Position numbers and translations under genes: made by a program | Notes under the pieces: generated by a model | Seen by the model: only the letters and a program-made list of their open reading frames with translations | Database searches by the model: none | What the model was told of the DNA's origin: nothing | Origin: Pseudofrankia inefficax | GTDB taxonomy: Bacteria; Actinomycetota; Actinomycetes; Frankiales; Frankiaceae | Assembly (NCBI RefSeq): GCF_000166135.1 | Contig: NC_014666.1 | Span: forward strand, 1,860,001 to 1,924,000 | Direction of reading: 5' to 3' | Length of the DNA stretch: 64,000 nt | Part shown: piece by piece, positions 35,036 through 43,411 of the stretch | Layout: every line of letters starts with the position of its first letter | How positions within the stretch are numbered: the stretch's first letter is position 1

Positions 35036-36038
35036 GGTCTCGGAGATCTCGTTGTGCCTGCTGCAGGCTCAGGCCCTCGGCTTCCTCGTAGCGTGAGCGG
35101 CGGACGCGCCCGGCCATGGCCACGTCGTGGAGGGCGGTCACCACCCGTTCGTCCAGGCCGGTGGCCGCGGCGAACTCCGACAGCGCCCCCCACACCCGCC
35201 CGGAGCGGTCGAGCCGGCCCTGCACGGTCTGGGCCTGCTGGTGGTAGGCGGTCAGGTTGAAGCGGATCCAACTGGCGACGTCCTGGTCGGGTACGTACGT
35301 CGGGCCCCGGCCGGCGAGTTCCCGGTAGTACTCCCAGGTGTTGCCGGGACGGCCAAGCCACGCCTCGATGGATGAGAACTCCGGGGCGAGAACACCTTCG
35401 CGAGCGATCATGAGCGTCTGCAGCGAGCGGGACATTCGGCCGTTCCCATCGGCCCAGGGGTGGATGGACACGAGGTGCAGGTGCGCCATGGCGGCCCGTA
35501 CCAGCGGATGGGCGTCGTCGTCGGTGTCGAGCCAGTCGACGAGTTCCTTCATCAGTGCGGGGACGGTATCGACGTCTGGGGCGGTGTAGGCCGCGATGCT
35601 GGGGTCGCGGGCGTCCGTGACGTAGACGGGACCTCGGCGCCATTGCCCGGCCGGCCTGCGCGCGGTGTGCCGGTGGCCTTGCAACATCCAGTGCAACGCG
35701 TTGAACAGGCCTTTGCTGTAGCTGAAGTCCTGGGCATCGTGGAGCGTCTGGATATAAGCCATCATTCGCTCGTAGGCGAGCGTCTCGTCGCGATTTTCCT
35801 CGGAGACCTCGACATCCCGCTCGCCGTCGATCAGATCCTCGACGTCGATCGTGGACACCTTGAAGCCCTCGATCGAGTTCGAGGCCGCGACCGCGTCGGC
35901 CGTCAGGAACTTCCGGAGCCCGGCTGTCCACTTGGACGGCGTGGTCTGGATCTGGTGCCGCAGCGCCTGCCGCATGACGTCGATCTCGGCGAGCACCCGA
36001 TCATCGGCGGGCGTCCGAGGCGGCGTGGGGTAGAGCAT
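34902..36038 (-). CDS. Fic-domain protein (class II)
   Basis: This 378-residue protein has an intact Fic catalytic motif HPWADGNGR (193-201), expected to transfer AMP or another nucleotide phosphate to a target hydroxyl. The inhibitory helix precedes it: SNSIEG (53-58) fits (S/T)xxxE(G/N), so activity is normally self-blocked. A Fic_N-like N-terminus and a C-terminal winged-helix-like region (AQRDLRDLTTAQVLV) complete the common actinobacterial architecture. ATG 36038 is close to a palindrome at 36055-36073. No antitoxin gene is adjacent. Confidence 0.93.
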   Translation of the reverse strand: MLYPTPPRTPADDRVLAEIDVMRQALRHQIQTTPSKWTAGLRKFLTADAVAASNSIEGFKVSTIDVEDLIDGERDVEVSEENRDETLAYERMMAYIQTLHDAQDFSYSKGLFNALHWMLQGHRHTARRPAGQWRRGPVYVTDARDPSIAAYTAPDVDTVPALMKELVDWLDTDDDAHPLVRAAMAHLHLVSIHPWADGNGRMSRSLQTLMIAREGVLAPEFSSIEAWLGRPGNTWEYYRELAGRGPTYVPDQDVASWIRFNLTAYHQQAQTVQGRLDRSGRVWGALSEFAAATGLDERVVTALHDVAMAGRVRRSRYEEAEGLSLQQAQRDLRDLTTAQVLVPVGRTRARYYTAGPRFPQPALDLAGTPMTLRDPYSG

Positions 36039-36054
36039 GCAGGGAATGATATGA

Positions 36055-36073
36055 TGACGTAGTCATTACGTCA
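36055..36073. promoter_or_regulatory. perfect inverted repeat upstream of fic
   Basis: TGACGTA-GTCAT-TACGTCA lies 16 bases upstream of the Fic start in a locally A+T-rich segment that probably holds the promoter. The C-terminal winged helix of the Fic protein may itself bind here. That is inference. Confidence 0.55.
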
Positions 36074-36101
36074 AATTGCCGGGCCGCGCGAGCGGTAGCG
36101 G

Positions 36102-37295
36102 TCACCAGATGCGGCGTAGTTGGGCGCCCTCGCGTCGGATCCGCAGCTGTTGGGCCCGCTCGGCGGGAGTGACCACGACGGTGTCGGGGGGTAGGTGCTT
36201 GAGCACGTCCGCGACTGGCACCTTGGTCACCGTCGCCTTGGGGTATTCGTTGGCCCGGTAGAAACGGGCCTGGAGGATTCCCCACGGGAAGTCGGCCTTG
36301 TCGAGCCAGTTGTGCACCCCGGGGTCCTGCCTGGAGACGACGGCGCGGAACCAGCCGTCGGGGTCGACGCGGGCCTGGAAGTCGTTGAGGCTCGACTGGC
36401 GGTTCACCCAGTCGACGGTGGAGAACCGGTCGTCGGCGACGAGGATCTGCCAGTAGTGGCATTCGGTCGGGACGGGGAACTCGACGATCAGCGCCTCGTC
36501 GTCGGCGATCTGGTGGATGCCGTCGTAGTAGGCCTGTTTCGCCAGGCCGCCGGCGTCCTCGATCCACTGGGAACGCAGCAGGACGTTGATGCCGTGGTGC
36601 TCCCGGTAGTACCGGACGAGCTGCATGTCGAACCGGATCATCCCGTCGATCCACTCGGCCAGGTCCGAGAACCGGCCGGCGCTCTCGGCCGGGGTCATGT
36701 CCGCGCCGGGGTCGTCCAGGCGGTTGATCGCGACCCGGGCGTCGACCTCATGCGTCCAGTCGCAGGCGCATTTGCGCATCAGGAGCTTGCGGGTACGGGG
36801 GTCGAGCGGCCACCAGTCGCCGTCGTGGCCGTCCGGGCGCCGCGCGCTGAGCGTGACGCGGAACGACCCGTCGGCGCCGATGGTGAGCTCGTCGAGGTCG
36901 TTGGTGACCCGCAGCGGGGGACCGGTCCGGCGCTCGAAATGCTTCGGGCTGGTCATCTCCGATTCCTGCTGCGTGATCTCGACGAACCGGGTCGTGCCGC
37001 GGAAGCCCGAGATCTCGTAGACGCCGGCCGGGTCGACCTCGGTCGTCAGGTAGACGTAGTCCGGGTTGGGCCCGCCCTGGTTGCACGCGAAGTTCCACAA
37101 GGGCATGAACACGGGCCGGCGGGCATCGGTGTAGACGTGGCACAGGTACCCGTCGGCGAGGATCGACAGGGCGAGCTTGTTCATGTCCTGCGTCTCGGCC
37201 TCGGTCGCGCCGTCCGGCCGCCAGGTGGCTATCAGGTTCTCCGCCACGCCTTCGAGCGCGCGCAGCTGGTCTGTCCAGGTCGGAAGCGCGGTCAT
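36102..37295 (-). CDS. DUF1214-domain protein
   Basis: This 397-residue protein ends with the DUF1214 region (about 255-395), with the typical finish AQQLRIRREGAQLRRIW. It also has an N-terminal half rich in aromatic residues (YLTTEVDPAGVYEISG). Function of the domain is unknown. Homologues sit near lipid and sterol genes in mycobacteria and relatives. It begins four bases after the sulfotransferase stop, so it is co-transcribed. No signal peptide is seen. Confidence 0.8.
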   Translation of the reverse strand: MTALPTWTDQLRALEGVAENLIATWRPDGATEAETQDMNKLALSILADGYLCHVYTDARRPVFMPLWNFACNQGGPNPDYVYLTTEVDPAGVYEISGFRGTTRFVEITQQESEMTSPKHFERRTGPPLRVTNDLDELTIGADGSFRVTLSARRPDGHDGDWWPLDPRTRKLLMRKCACDWTHEVDARVAINRLDDPGADMTPAESAGRFSDLAEWIDGMIRFDMQLVRYYREHHGINVLLRSQWIEDAGGLAKQAYYDGIHQIADDEALIVEFPVPTECHYWQILVADDRFSTVDWVNRQSSLNDFQARVDPDGWFRAVVSRQDPGVHNWLDKADFPWGILQARFYRANEYPKATVTKVPVADVLKHLPPDTVVVTPAERAQQLRIRREGAQLRRIW

Positions 37296-37299
37296 CGCG

Positions 37300-38442
37300 T
37301 CAGCCCTCCACGGCTACGTCGAAGTGGCGGATGTAGAAGTCGTAGTCGGCGCGGATCTGGGCGGTGCTGAGGCCGAACTGCTCGGCGGTGTACCGGTGGG
37401 TGCCGGCGGCGCCCATCCGGTTGGCCTGCTGCCAGTCGAGGATCGTCCGCTCGACCGCGGGGGTGAGCTCGAAGCCGAGCCACGCGTAGATCCGGCGCAC
37501 GGTCCCCTTCGGGTCGGCGACGAGCTCGCGGTGGTGGACGTCGAGGAACCGGTCCTCGCCGAGGCTCTTGCGGGCGTCGATGGCGTGGAGCAGGCCGCTG
37601 CGCAGGTGGTCGCTGATCTCGCGGCCGAGCCGGTGCAGGTCGCGTTCGCCGGCGGCGGGCGGCGTGATCGAGGAGACGAGGCTGGAATACGAGGGGACGA
37701 CCTTGGCCGGGTCGCGGTGGGTCATGACGAAGCGGATGTCCGGATAGGCCGCCGCCAGCGCCTCGAGATGGAATTTGTGGTGCGGCGCCTTGAACAGCCA
37801 CAGCTGCGGCGGGCGTCGCGATCCCAGCAGTTTCACGACGCGGCGGTGGTACTGGTAGGTCGAGGTCAGGTCCGCCTCGCGCCACCAGTCCCGGTAGCCG
37901 GCCACGGGTAACACCATCTGCTGGCCGTGAAACGCCATGCCGAGAAGCTCCGTGTCCTCCATCGTGGCGTCGACCTCGACGAGGTGTTTCGCCCGGCTCT
38001 CCGGCGACCGGCGCTCCTGGACGGCGATGAACTCAAGCCGTCGAGGGTCGTTCGCCTCGTCGTCCGGCGTCGGCGGCGGGCACGGTTCGGCCTGCTCCCA
38101 GCCCCGCAGGCAGCGGAACCGCGGGTCGAGGGACAGCATGTCGGCGAGCGCCGTGGTGCCGGTGCGGGGCAGCCCGTTGATGTCGACGGGCCCGAGGACC
38201 GGGACGTCGGCGACCTCCGGGTGCTCGCCGTACCAGGCCTCGACCTTGAGACGGTTGACGAGGCGGCGGCGGAAGTCACCGATCACGGCCGCGTCGGTGC
38301 CCGGGTCCAGGTCGCCGTCGCGTTCGAGGCTGTCGAGCAGCACGGCGAGGCCGTCGCGGAAGTCGCCGGGGCCGAAGTCGGCCAGCCCGGCCTGCGCGGC
38401 GGCCTCGTCGAGTAACTGGTTGGCGGAGGGATAGCGCCGCAT
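37300..38442 (-). CDS. PAPS-dependent sulfotransferase family protein
   Basis: This 380-residue protein has the sulfotransferase fold: the 5'-phosphosulfate loop GLPRTGTTAL (about residues 90-99) and a 3'-phosphate segment FVMTHRDPAKVVPSYSSLVS (about 235-254, in part MTHRDPAKVVPSYSS). It would transfer sulfate from PAPS to a hydroxyl of a lipid, sterol or carbohydrate. Spacing of four bases to genes on both sides shows a three-gene operon with an epimerase and a DUF1214 protein. Confidence 0.88.
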   Translation of the reverse strand: MRRYPSANQLLDEAAAQAGLADFGPGDFRDGLAVLLDSLERDGDLDPGTDAAVIGDFRRRLVNRLKVEAWYGEHPEVADVPVLGPVDINGLPRTGTTALADMLSLDPRFRCLRGWEQAEPCPPPTPDDEANDPRRLEFIAVQERRSPESRAKHLVEVDATMEDTELLGMAFHGQQMVLPVAGYRDWWREADLTSTYQYHRRVVKLLGSRRPPQLWLFKAPHHKFHLEALAAAYPDIRFVMTHRDPAKVVPSYSSLVSSITPPAAGERDLHRLGREISDHLRSGLLHAIDARKSLGEDRFLDVHHRELVADPKGTVRRIYAWLGFELTPAVERTILDWQQANRMGAAGTHRYTAEQFGLSTAQIRADYDFYIRHFDVAVEG

Positions 38443-38446
38443 CGGA

Positions 38447-39364
38447 TCAGCTCGCCTTCACGCGGTCGGGGTAGAAGTGGGCGGCCATCCGGCGGAAGCC
38501 GTCGCGCCAGTCGACCCGGCAGGGCCCGGTGATCGTTGACCTCCTGGCGTGGTCCCCGACGGAGCCGAGCGAGGCCCCGGGGACGGGCTCGACGGCGACC
38601 GTGGCCTCGACACCGAGCAGCTCGCCGAAGTACGCGGACCACTGCTGGACCGTCACCGGCTCGTCGCCGGACCAGTTCACGATCCGCGCCGGCGTGCTGG
38701 CGACGGCGAGCAGCGCCTCGCACTGGGCGTTGATGTCGTCGTAGTGGATCGGGCTGTAGGGGAGCGGATCCCAACGAGCCGTGACCGGCCGGCCGGCGGC
38801 GATCGCGTGCAGGGAGGACGCGGGCAGACCGCCGCGGGCACCGTAGGCGCTGCCCATCCGGGCGATGGTGACCGGAAGGTCGAACGCCCGGGCGCAGTAC
38901 CGGGCGACCGCCTCCTGGGCGATCTTGCCGATCGAGTACGGCCTCGGCTCGGGCAGGCCGGCGTCGCCCAGCGGGTCGTCCTCCCGGAAGGGGTGCCACG
39001 GATCCGGGTGCGGCTTGTAGACGGTCAGCGTCGACATCACCAGCGCGGCCTTCGCCGTGCGGCAGTGCGCCAGCAGGAGGCCCGTTCCCTCGCCGTTGAC
39101 CCGTAGCGCGCGCTCGTAGTCGTTCCCGAAGTCCGCCGCGATGTGCAGCAGGTACGTGAAGTCGGAGGGGAGATCACCGAAGTCGCCGTCGCCCAGGTCC
39201 ACGGCGCGGGTCGTCACCCCCAGCGCCTCGATCTCGGCGCGCGCCGCCGGATCGCCGAAGCGGGCGATGCCCCAGACCTCGTTGTCCGCCGCCAGCGTCT
39301 CGGCGAGACCGAACGCGATCCGTCCGGTCGGCCCGGTGATGAGGATCTTCTCGCCGCTCAGCAC
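38447..39364 (-). CDS. NAD-dependent epimerase/dehydratase family protein
   Basis: This 305-residue extended SDR has dinucleotide loop ITGPTGRIAFGLAE (a TGxxGxxG variant) and catalytic YSIGK (Tyr and Lys, about residue 135). I chose GTG 39364 after AAGGGGCGG; the longer frame to 39448 would run into the divergent thioesterase gene. Sequence style resembles 3-beta-hydroxysteroid/NDP-sugar enzymes, but the substrate is not defined. It is the first gene of the sulfotransferase operon. Confidence 0.85.
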   Translation of the reverse strand: MLSGEKILITGPTGRIAFGLAETLAADNEVWGIARFGDPAARAEIEALGVTTRAVDLGDGDFGDLPSDFTYLLHIAADFGNDYERALRVNGEGTGLLLAHCRTAKAALVMSTLTVYKPHPDPWHPFREDDPLGDAGLPEPRPYSIGKIAQEAVARYCARAFDLPVTIARMGSAYGARGGLPASSLHAIAAGRPVTARWDPLPYSPIHYDDINAQCEALLAVASTPARIVNWSGDEPVTVQQWSAYFGELLGVEATVAVEPVPGASLGSVGDHARRSTITGPCRVDWRDGFRRMAAHFYPDRVKAS

Positions 39365-39424
39365 CCCGGGCCGCCCCTTCGGAGGATCTCTGATCTTTGA
39401 TCCATGGTGGCCTAGACTAGCCGG

Positions 39425-40336
39425 GTGAACTCGCCCGTGCAGCCCCATCTCGACGCGATGCTCGACGCGCTCGATGGTCTCCTAAGGGCCCTCGAACCGG
39501 AACAGCTCGCCGAGGATCGTTCTCAGGTGCCACCCGACACCGTCAGCACGGCCGGACGGGTCTACGGCGGCCAACTCCTCGCCCAGGCGCTCATCGCCGC
39601 CGGCCGCTCGGTGACCGGCAAGGCCCCGCACTCGCTGCACGCCTCCTTCGTGCGCGCCGGAACCCCCGGCCGGCCGCTGGAACTGGCCACCGACCGGGTA
39701 CGCGACGGACGCTCGATGGCGACCCGGCAGGTCACCGTGACCGAGGACGGCAAGCCGCTGCTCGTCGCGATCGCCGCGTTCCACGGCGCCGATCCCGGAC
39801 CAGGCGCGGCCGTCAGCGCCCCCGCGGTGCCGCCACCGGACGAGCTGCCGGGGCTGCAACAGTGGGCCGCCGAGCTGCCGGCCGACCTTCGGGAGTACGG
39901 ACGCCACTGGATCGAGCGGCCACCGCCGATCGAGTTCCGCATGGCCGAGGCGCCCTCGTTCCTCGGCGGCCCGCGGGCCGGTATGGCCGCGAGCGCCTCC
40001 CGGTCGCACTGGATGCGCCTGCCGCGCTCCGTCGGCGACGACCCGCTGCTGCACCTGGCGCTGCTCGCCTATGCCAGCGACTTCCTGCTGATGGACATGA
40101 TCTTTCGCGGCCACCCGGGAGCGGCCGGCCCAGGCCGCTGCAACGGCCTGAGCCTCGACCACGCCATCTGGTTCCATCGGCCCACCCGCTTCGACCAATG
40201 GCACCTGCACACCCAGGAAGCGGTCACCATCGTCGGCAACCGGGGCCTCGTCCGTGGCGCGATCCACGACGCCGACGGCCAGCTGGTCGCCACCGTCATG
40301 CAGGAGGTTCTTGTGATCCCGGAGGCCACGCGATGA
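39425..40336 (+). CDS. tesB: acyl-CoA thioesterase II (TesB family)
   Basis: This 303-residue double hot-dog thioesterase has the TesB landmarks GRVYGGQLLAQAL, HSLHASFVRAG, RDGRSMATRQV in the first fold, and LDHAIWFHRP with the catalytic Asp region in the second. It hydrolyses acyl-CoA to free acid and CoA. GTG 39425 is divergent from the epimerase start by 60 bases, so both promoters overlap. It is coupled by ATGA to the VOC protein at 40333. Confidence 0.92.
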   Translation: MNSPVQPHLDAMLDALDGLLRALEPEQLAEDRSQVPPDTVSTAGRVYGGQLLAQALIAAGRSVTGKAPHSLHASFVRAGTPGRPLELATDRVRDGRSMATRQVTVTEDGKPLLVAIAAFHGADPGPGAAVSAPAVPPPDELPGLQQWAAELPADLREYGRHWIERPPPIEFRMAEAPSFLGGPRAGMAASASRSHWMRLPRSVGDDPLLHLALLAYASDFLLMDMIFRGHPGAAGPGRCNGLSLDHAIWFHRPTRFDQWHLHTQEAVTIVGNRGLVRGAIHDADGQLVATVMQEVLVIPEATR

Positions 40337-40905
40337 GCCCGATCGAGCACCGCCTGTTCCAGCAGTCCTGGCCCGAGGGCGAGTACCGGTTCTTCCAGCA
40401 GGGCTTCCTCGTCGACGACGTGCTCGCCGCCGCGGCCCGCTGGGCCCGGGTCTTCGGCGTGGGGCCCTTTCACGTCATGCCGGCCTTCGACCAGACCGCG
40501 CTGCACCGGGGCGCGGAGGCCACGATCACGCTCCAGGTCGCGGTCGCGCAGGCCGGTCCGGTGCAGATCGAGCTGATCCAGCAGCACTGCGACCGTCCCA
40601 GCGTGTTCCGTGACTGGAGCCGCGGTGGGACCTGCGCGTTCCACCAACTGGCGACGGTGACGCCCGACTACGACAAGAAGAAGGCCCACTACGAGGGGCT
40701 GGGCTACGAGATCGTCACCGAAAGCCTGTCCGGCCGGTTCCGCGTCGCCTTCGTCGACACGGTCGCGGACTTCGGTTTCTATACCGAGGTCGTCGAGAGC
40801 ACGCCCGGCTTCCTGGCCAACCTGGGCAAGATCGCGCGGGCGTCGGAGGCCTGGGACGGGACCGACCCCGTCCGGATGCTCGGCCCCGACGGAAGGGTGA
40901 AGTGA
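40333..40905 (+). CDS. VOC (glyoxalase/bleomycin-resistance) superfamily protein
   Basis: This 190-residue protein has one long glyoxalase_4-like VOC domain (about 20-160). YRFFQQGFLVDDVLAAAARWA opens the first beta-alpha-beta unit (QQGFLVDDVLAAAARWA), and TCAFHQLATVTPDYD with a metal-ligand His and VDTVADFGFYTEVVE with Glu open the second. It resembles epimerases and dioxygenase-like proteins found near steroid and fatty-acid genes. Coupling to TesB suggests an acyl-CoA-linked role. Confidence 0.8.
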   Translation: MSPIEHRLFQQSWPEGEYRFFQQGFLVDDVLAAAARWARVFGVGPFHVMPAFDQTALHRGAEATITLQVAVAQAGPVQIELIQQHCDRPSVFRDWSRGGTCAFHQLATVTPDYDKKKAHYEGLGYEIVTESLSGRFRVAFVDTVADFGFYTEVVESTPGFLANLGKIARASEAWDGTDPVRMLGPDGRVK

Positions 40906-40965
40906 TCTCGCGTCGCCGGTCGGTCGGCTCGTCGTCCTGCTGGCGCGGGGCTGGGCCCGGGGGAC

Positions 40966-41634
40966 CTACTCGCCGCTGAGCACGCCGCGGCGGGCCAGCT
41001 CCTGGACGACCTTCCGGCCGGCGTCGCGGAAGTCGTCCACCCGGTAGCGGGCGGCCTTCTCGCCGTCGCCCGCGGCGACGGCGCGCACGACGCGGGCGTG
41101 CGCCTCGACGATCTCGTCGTGGCTTCGGTTGGTGCTGATGCGAAAGACCAGCGGCAGATAGCCGGTGAAGGCGCGCAGCTCGGCGCGCAGCCGGCGGGAG
41201 CCGCCGGCGCGGTGCTCGGTGGTGAGGATCGTGCGTACGAGTTCGATCGTCCGGTCCCGGTCACCCGCCGGCGCGGCCCGCAGCTCGTCGACCAGACCTT
41301 CGAGTTCGGTGATCACCTCGCGGTCCTGCTCCTCGGCCAGCCGCCGGACCGCGACGCCGCTGAGCAGCCCGATGATCTCGAAATCGTCGATGACCGACTT
41401 GGCGTCGAACGGCTCGACGAAGACGCCGCGGTGGTAGGTGGAGGTGACGAGGCCGTCCCGCTCCAGCATCACGATGGCTTCGCGGACGGGGAGCCGGCTC
41501 ACGTCGAGGTCGCGGCAGACCTGGTCCAGGTCGATGCGGTCGCCCGACTTGAGATGGCCTTCGAAGATCTGCTCCAGGATGTAGTCCACGACGGCGGGGC
41601 TCGTCTTTTTCCGCGGGATGGGACGAGACGCCAC
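40966..41634 (-). CDS. GntR-family regulator (FCD type)
   Basis: This 222-residue regulator has a GntR winged helix (EGHLKSGDRIDLDQVCRDLD, SRLPVREAIVMLE; about 18-75) and a C-terminal FCD domain. The start is GTG 41634 behind AAGGA. A 17-base tandem repeat lies just upstream (41673-41712). It is divergent from the SDR/hot-dog pair at 42062-43317 and probably controls it or itself. Confidence 0.88.
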   Translation of the reverse strand: MASRPIPRKKTSPAVVDYILEQIFEGHLKSGDRIDLDQVCRDLDVSRLPVREAIVMLERDGLVTSTYHRGVFVEPFDAKSVIDDFEIIGLLSGVAVRRLAEEQDREVITELEGLVDELRAAPAGDRDRTIELVRTILTTEHRAGGSRRLRAELRAFTGYLPLVFRISTNRSHDEIVEAHARVVRAVAAGDGEKAARYRVDDFRDAGRKVVQELARRGVLSGE

Positions 41635-42061
41635 AGCGGAGGATCCTTATCGAAGACTAGTGCGCGTTCCGGAGCATCAGAACATCAGAAGCATCAGAAC
41701 ATCAGAAGCATCGGTGCTCGCCGCCGCATCAGAGCTGGTCGCTCGATCGACGCTATCACGGATCTTGAGACCGGCCGGCTGGCCTGGTGCTGGCGGGTGC
41801 GTCCGGCGGCTGCCCCCGCGGGGGCCTCGTCGCGTCTGTGCAGGTCGACCCGCAGGACCAGCCGCGGTGATGGGCGTACGCCCAGCACGTCGGAGCCTGG
41901 TCATCTGAGCGAGTGTTCACTACATTGTTGCGCGCCGGGCGATCGCCCAACATCGCCTCGGCCGGTCAGGCCCGCGGGCCGCGCGGCGACGGTCGCGACG
42001 TCTGGTCCGCGTCGCCGTCCGCTTGCAGCCAGCCGTTCTGTCGCAAGACTGAGGAGAACCC
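41635..42061. other. regulatory gap between GntR and SDR genes
   Basis: This 427-base divergent region holds no supported gene. It contains the 17-base tandem repeat (41673-41712) and a perfect 14-base palindrome TGGGCGTACGCCCA (41871-41884). Both are candidates for GntR or other regulator binding. Confidence 0.45.
41673..41712. repeat. 17-base tandem repeat, 2.3 copies
   Basis: The unit AGCATCAGAACATCAGA occurs twice exactly, followed by AGCATC. It lies 39 bases upstream of the GntR start, in a short A+T-richer pocket, so it may be an operator array or a promoter-length switch. Confidence 0.6.
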
Positions 42062-42838
42062 GTGGCACATCGTGAGGGCCGTCTTGAGGGTCGACTTGAG
42101 GGCAAGGTCGCGATCGTCACGGGAGCGGGCATAGGACAGGGCCGGGCCGCCGCCCTGCGGCTCGCCCGCGAGGGCGCGCTCGTCGTGGCGGCCGATGTCA
42201 GTGGCGCCGAGCAGGACACCGCCGCCGAAAGCGACAAGATCACCCCGTTGCGCGCCGACGTCACCAGCGCGCCCGACGTGGCGAACCTGGTGGCGGAGTC
42301 GGTCGAGCGGTTCGGCCGCCTGGACGTGCTGTGCAACGTGGTCGGCGTGGCCGGACTCGCGCAGGCCGCGATCCCCGACATCGACCCCGATGATTTCGAC
42401 AAGCTGATGTCAATCAACCTGAAAAGCGTCTTCCTCGGCATGAAGTACGCGATCCCGGCCATGGTCGCCAGCGGTGGCGGGTCGGTCATCAACTGGTCTT
42501 CGGTCGGCGCGATCGTTTCCTCTCCCCATACGGGTGCCTACGGCGCCTCCAAAGCGGGAATTCTCGCCATGACGCGGTCCGCGGCCCGCGAGTGGGGCAC
42601 CGCGAAGGTCCGGGTCAACGCGCTGTGCCCCGGCTTCATCTACCCGACCGGAATGACACTGATGGGCGAGGAGCGTTTCCCGGAGCTGGTGGCGAAGGCG
42701 GCGTCGAAGTCAGCCCTCGACCGGCCGGGCCATCCGGACGAGGTCGCCGCGGTCGCGGCATTCCTCGCCTCCGACGATGCCTCGTACGTAACCGGATCCA
42801 CCATCGTCGTCGACGGCGGCTGGACCGCCGGCGGCTGA
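42062..42838 (+). CDS. short-chain dehydrogenase/reductase (SDR)
   Basis: This 258-residue classical SDR has cofactor loop VTGAGIGQGRAAALRLA (TGxxxGxG, residues 19-26), NVVG at the NNAG position, catalytic Ser in INWSSVG, YGASK (Tyr and Lys) and VRVNALCPGFI. Substrate is an alcohol or ketone of unknown identity. GTG 42062 has GAGGAG. A repeated GRLEGRLEG lies at the N-terminus. It is followed 35 bases later by the hot-dog protein. Confidence 0.92.
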   Translation: MAHREGRLEGRLEGKVAIVTGAGIGQGRAAALRLAREGALVVAADVSGAEQDTAAESDKITPLRADVTSAPDVANLVAESVERFGRLDVLCNVVGVAGLAQAAIPDIDPDDFDKLMSINLKSVFLGMKYAIPAMVASGGGSVINWSSVGAIVSSPHTGAYGASKAGILAMTRSAAREWGTAKVRVNALCPGFIYPTGMTLMGEERFPELVAKAASKSALDRPGHPDEVAAVAAFLASDDASYVTGSTIVVDGGWTAGG

Positions 42839-42873
42839 CCGAACCCGACCGCGACCTGAAAAGGACCGATGAG

Positions 42874-43317
42874 ATGGCGTACAACGTCTACTTCGAGGAC
42901 GTCGAGGTCGGCCAGGAGATCCCGGCCTTCCAGCGCAGGACGGACTTCATGAACTGGAACCGGTTCGCGGCCGTCAACGAGGAGTTCTACTACATCCACA
43001 TGGATGACGAGGCGGGAAAGGCTGCCGGGCAGGGCGCTGCTTTCGGTATGGGTAATCTGCGGTGGGCCTACGTGCTCAATGCGCTGCGAGCCTGGATAGG
43101 TGACGAGGCGGAAGTCCGTGAGCTCACTCTGCAGTTCCGCGCCGTCAACCACAAGAACGACGTCCTCACCACAGTCGGCGTCGTGGCCGAAAAGAAACAG
43201 GAGAACGGGGAGAACCTGGTGACCCTCGACGTCAACGTGGTCAACCAGGACGGAGTGGGGACCTCTCCCGGCCGAGCGGTCGTCTTGCTGCCCAGTCGGG
43301 TAGATGCAGTATCTTGA
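42874..43317 (+). CDS. MaoC-like hot-dog fold protein
   Basis: This 147-residue protein resembles the MaoC/hot-dog dehydratase fold. YFEDVEVGQEIPAF near the N-terminus and RFAAVNEEFYYIHMDDE at the hydratase position (Asp and His expected) support this, as do TLQFRAVNHKNDVLTTVGVV strands (in part FRAVNHKNDVLTTVG). It may hydrate enoyl-CoA or bind acyl groups. ATG 42874 has AAGGA. It probably works with the SDR upstream. Confidence 0.75.
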   Translation: MAYNVYFEDVEVGQEIPAFQRRTDFMNWNRFAAVNEEFYYIHMDDEAGKAAGQGAAFGMGNLRWAYVLNALRAWIGDEAEVRELTLQFRAVNHKNDVLTTVGVVAEKKQENGENLVTLDVNVVNQDGVGTSPGRAVVLLPSRVDAVS

Positions 43318-43411
43318 TCGCCTGTTTCCCTGGAATACTCGCCGAGGTACGACCAGACCCTATCGCCGGCGCCTGAGGGCGCGAGAACGATCAACATCGG
43401 AGCCAAATCCA

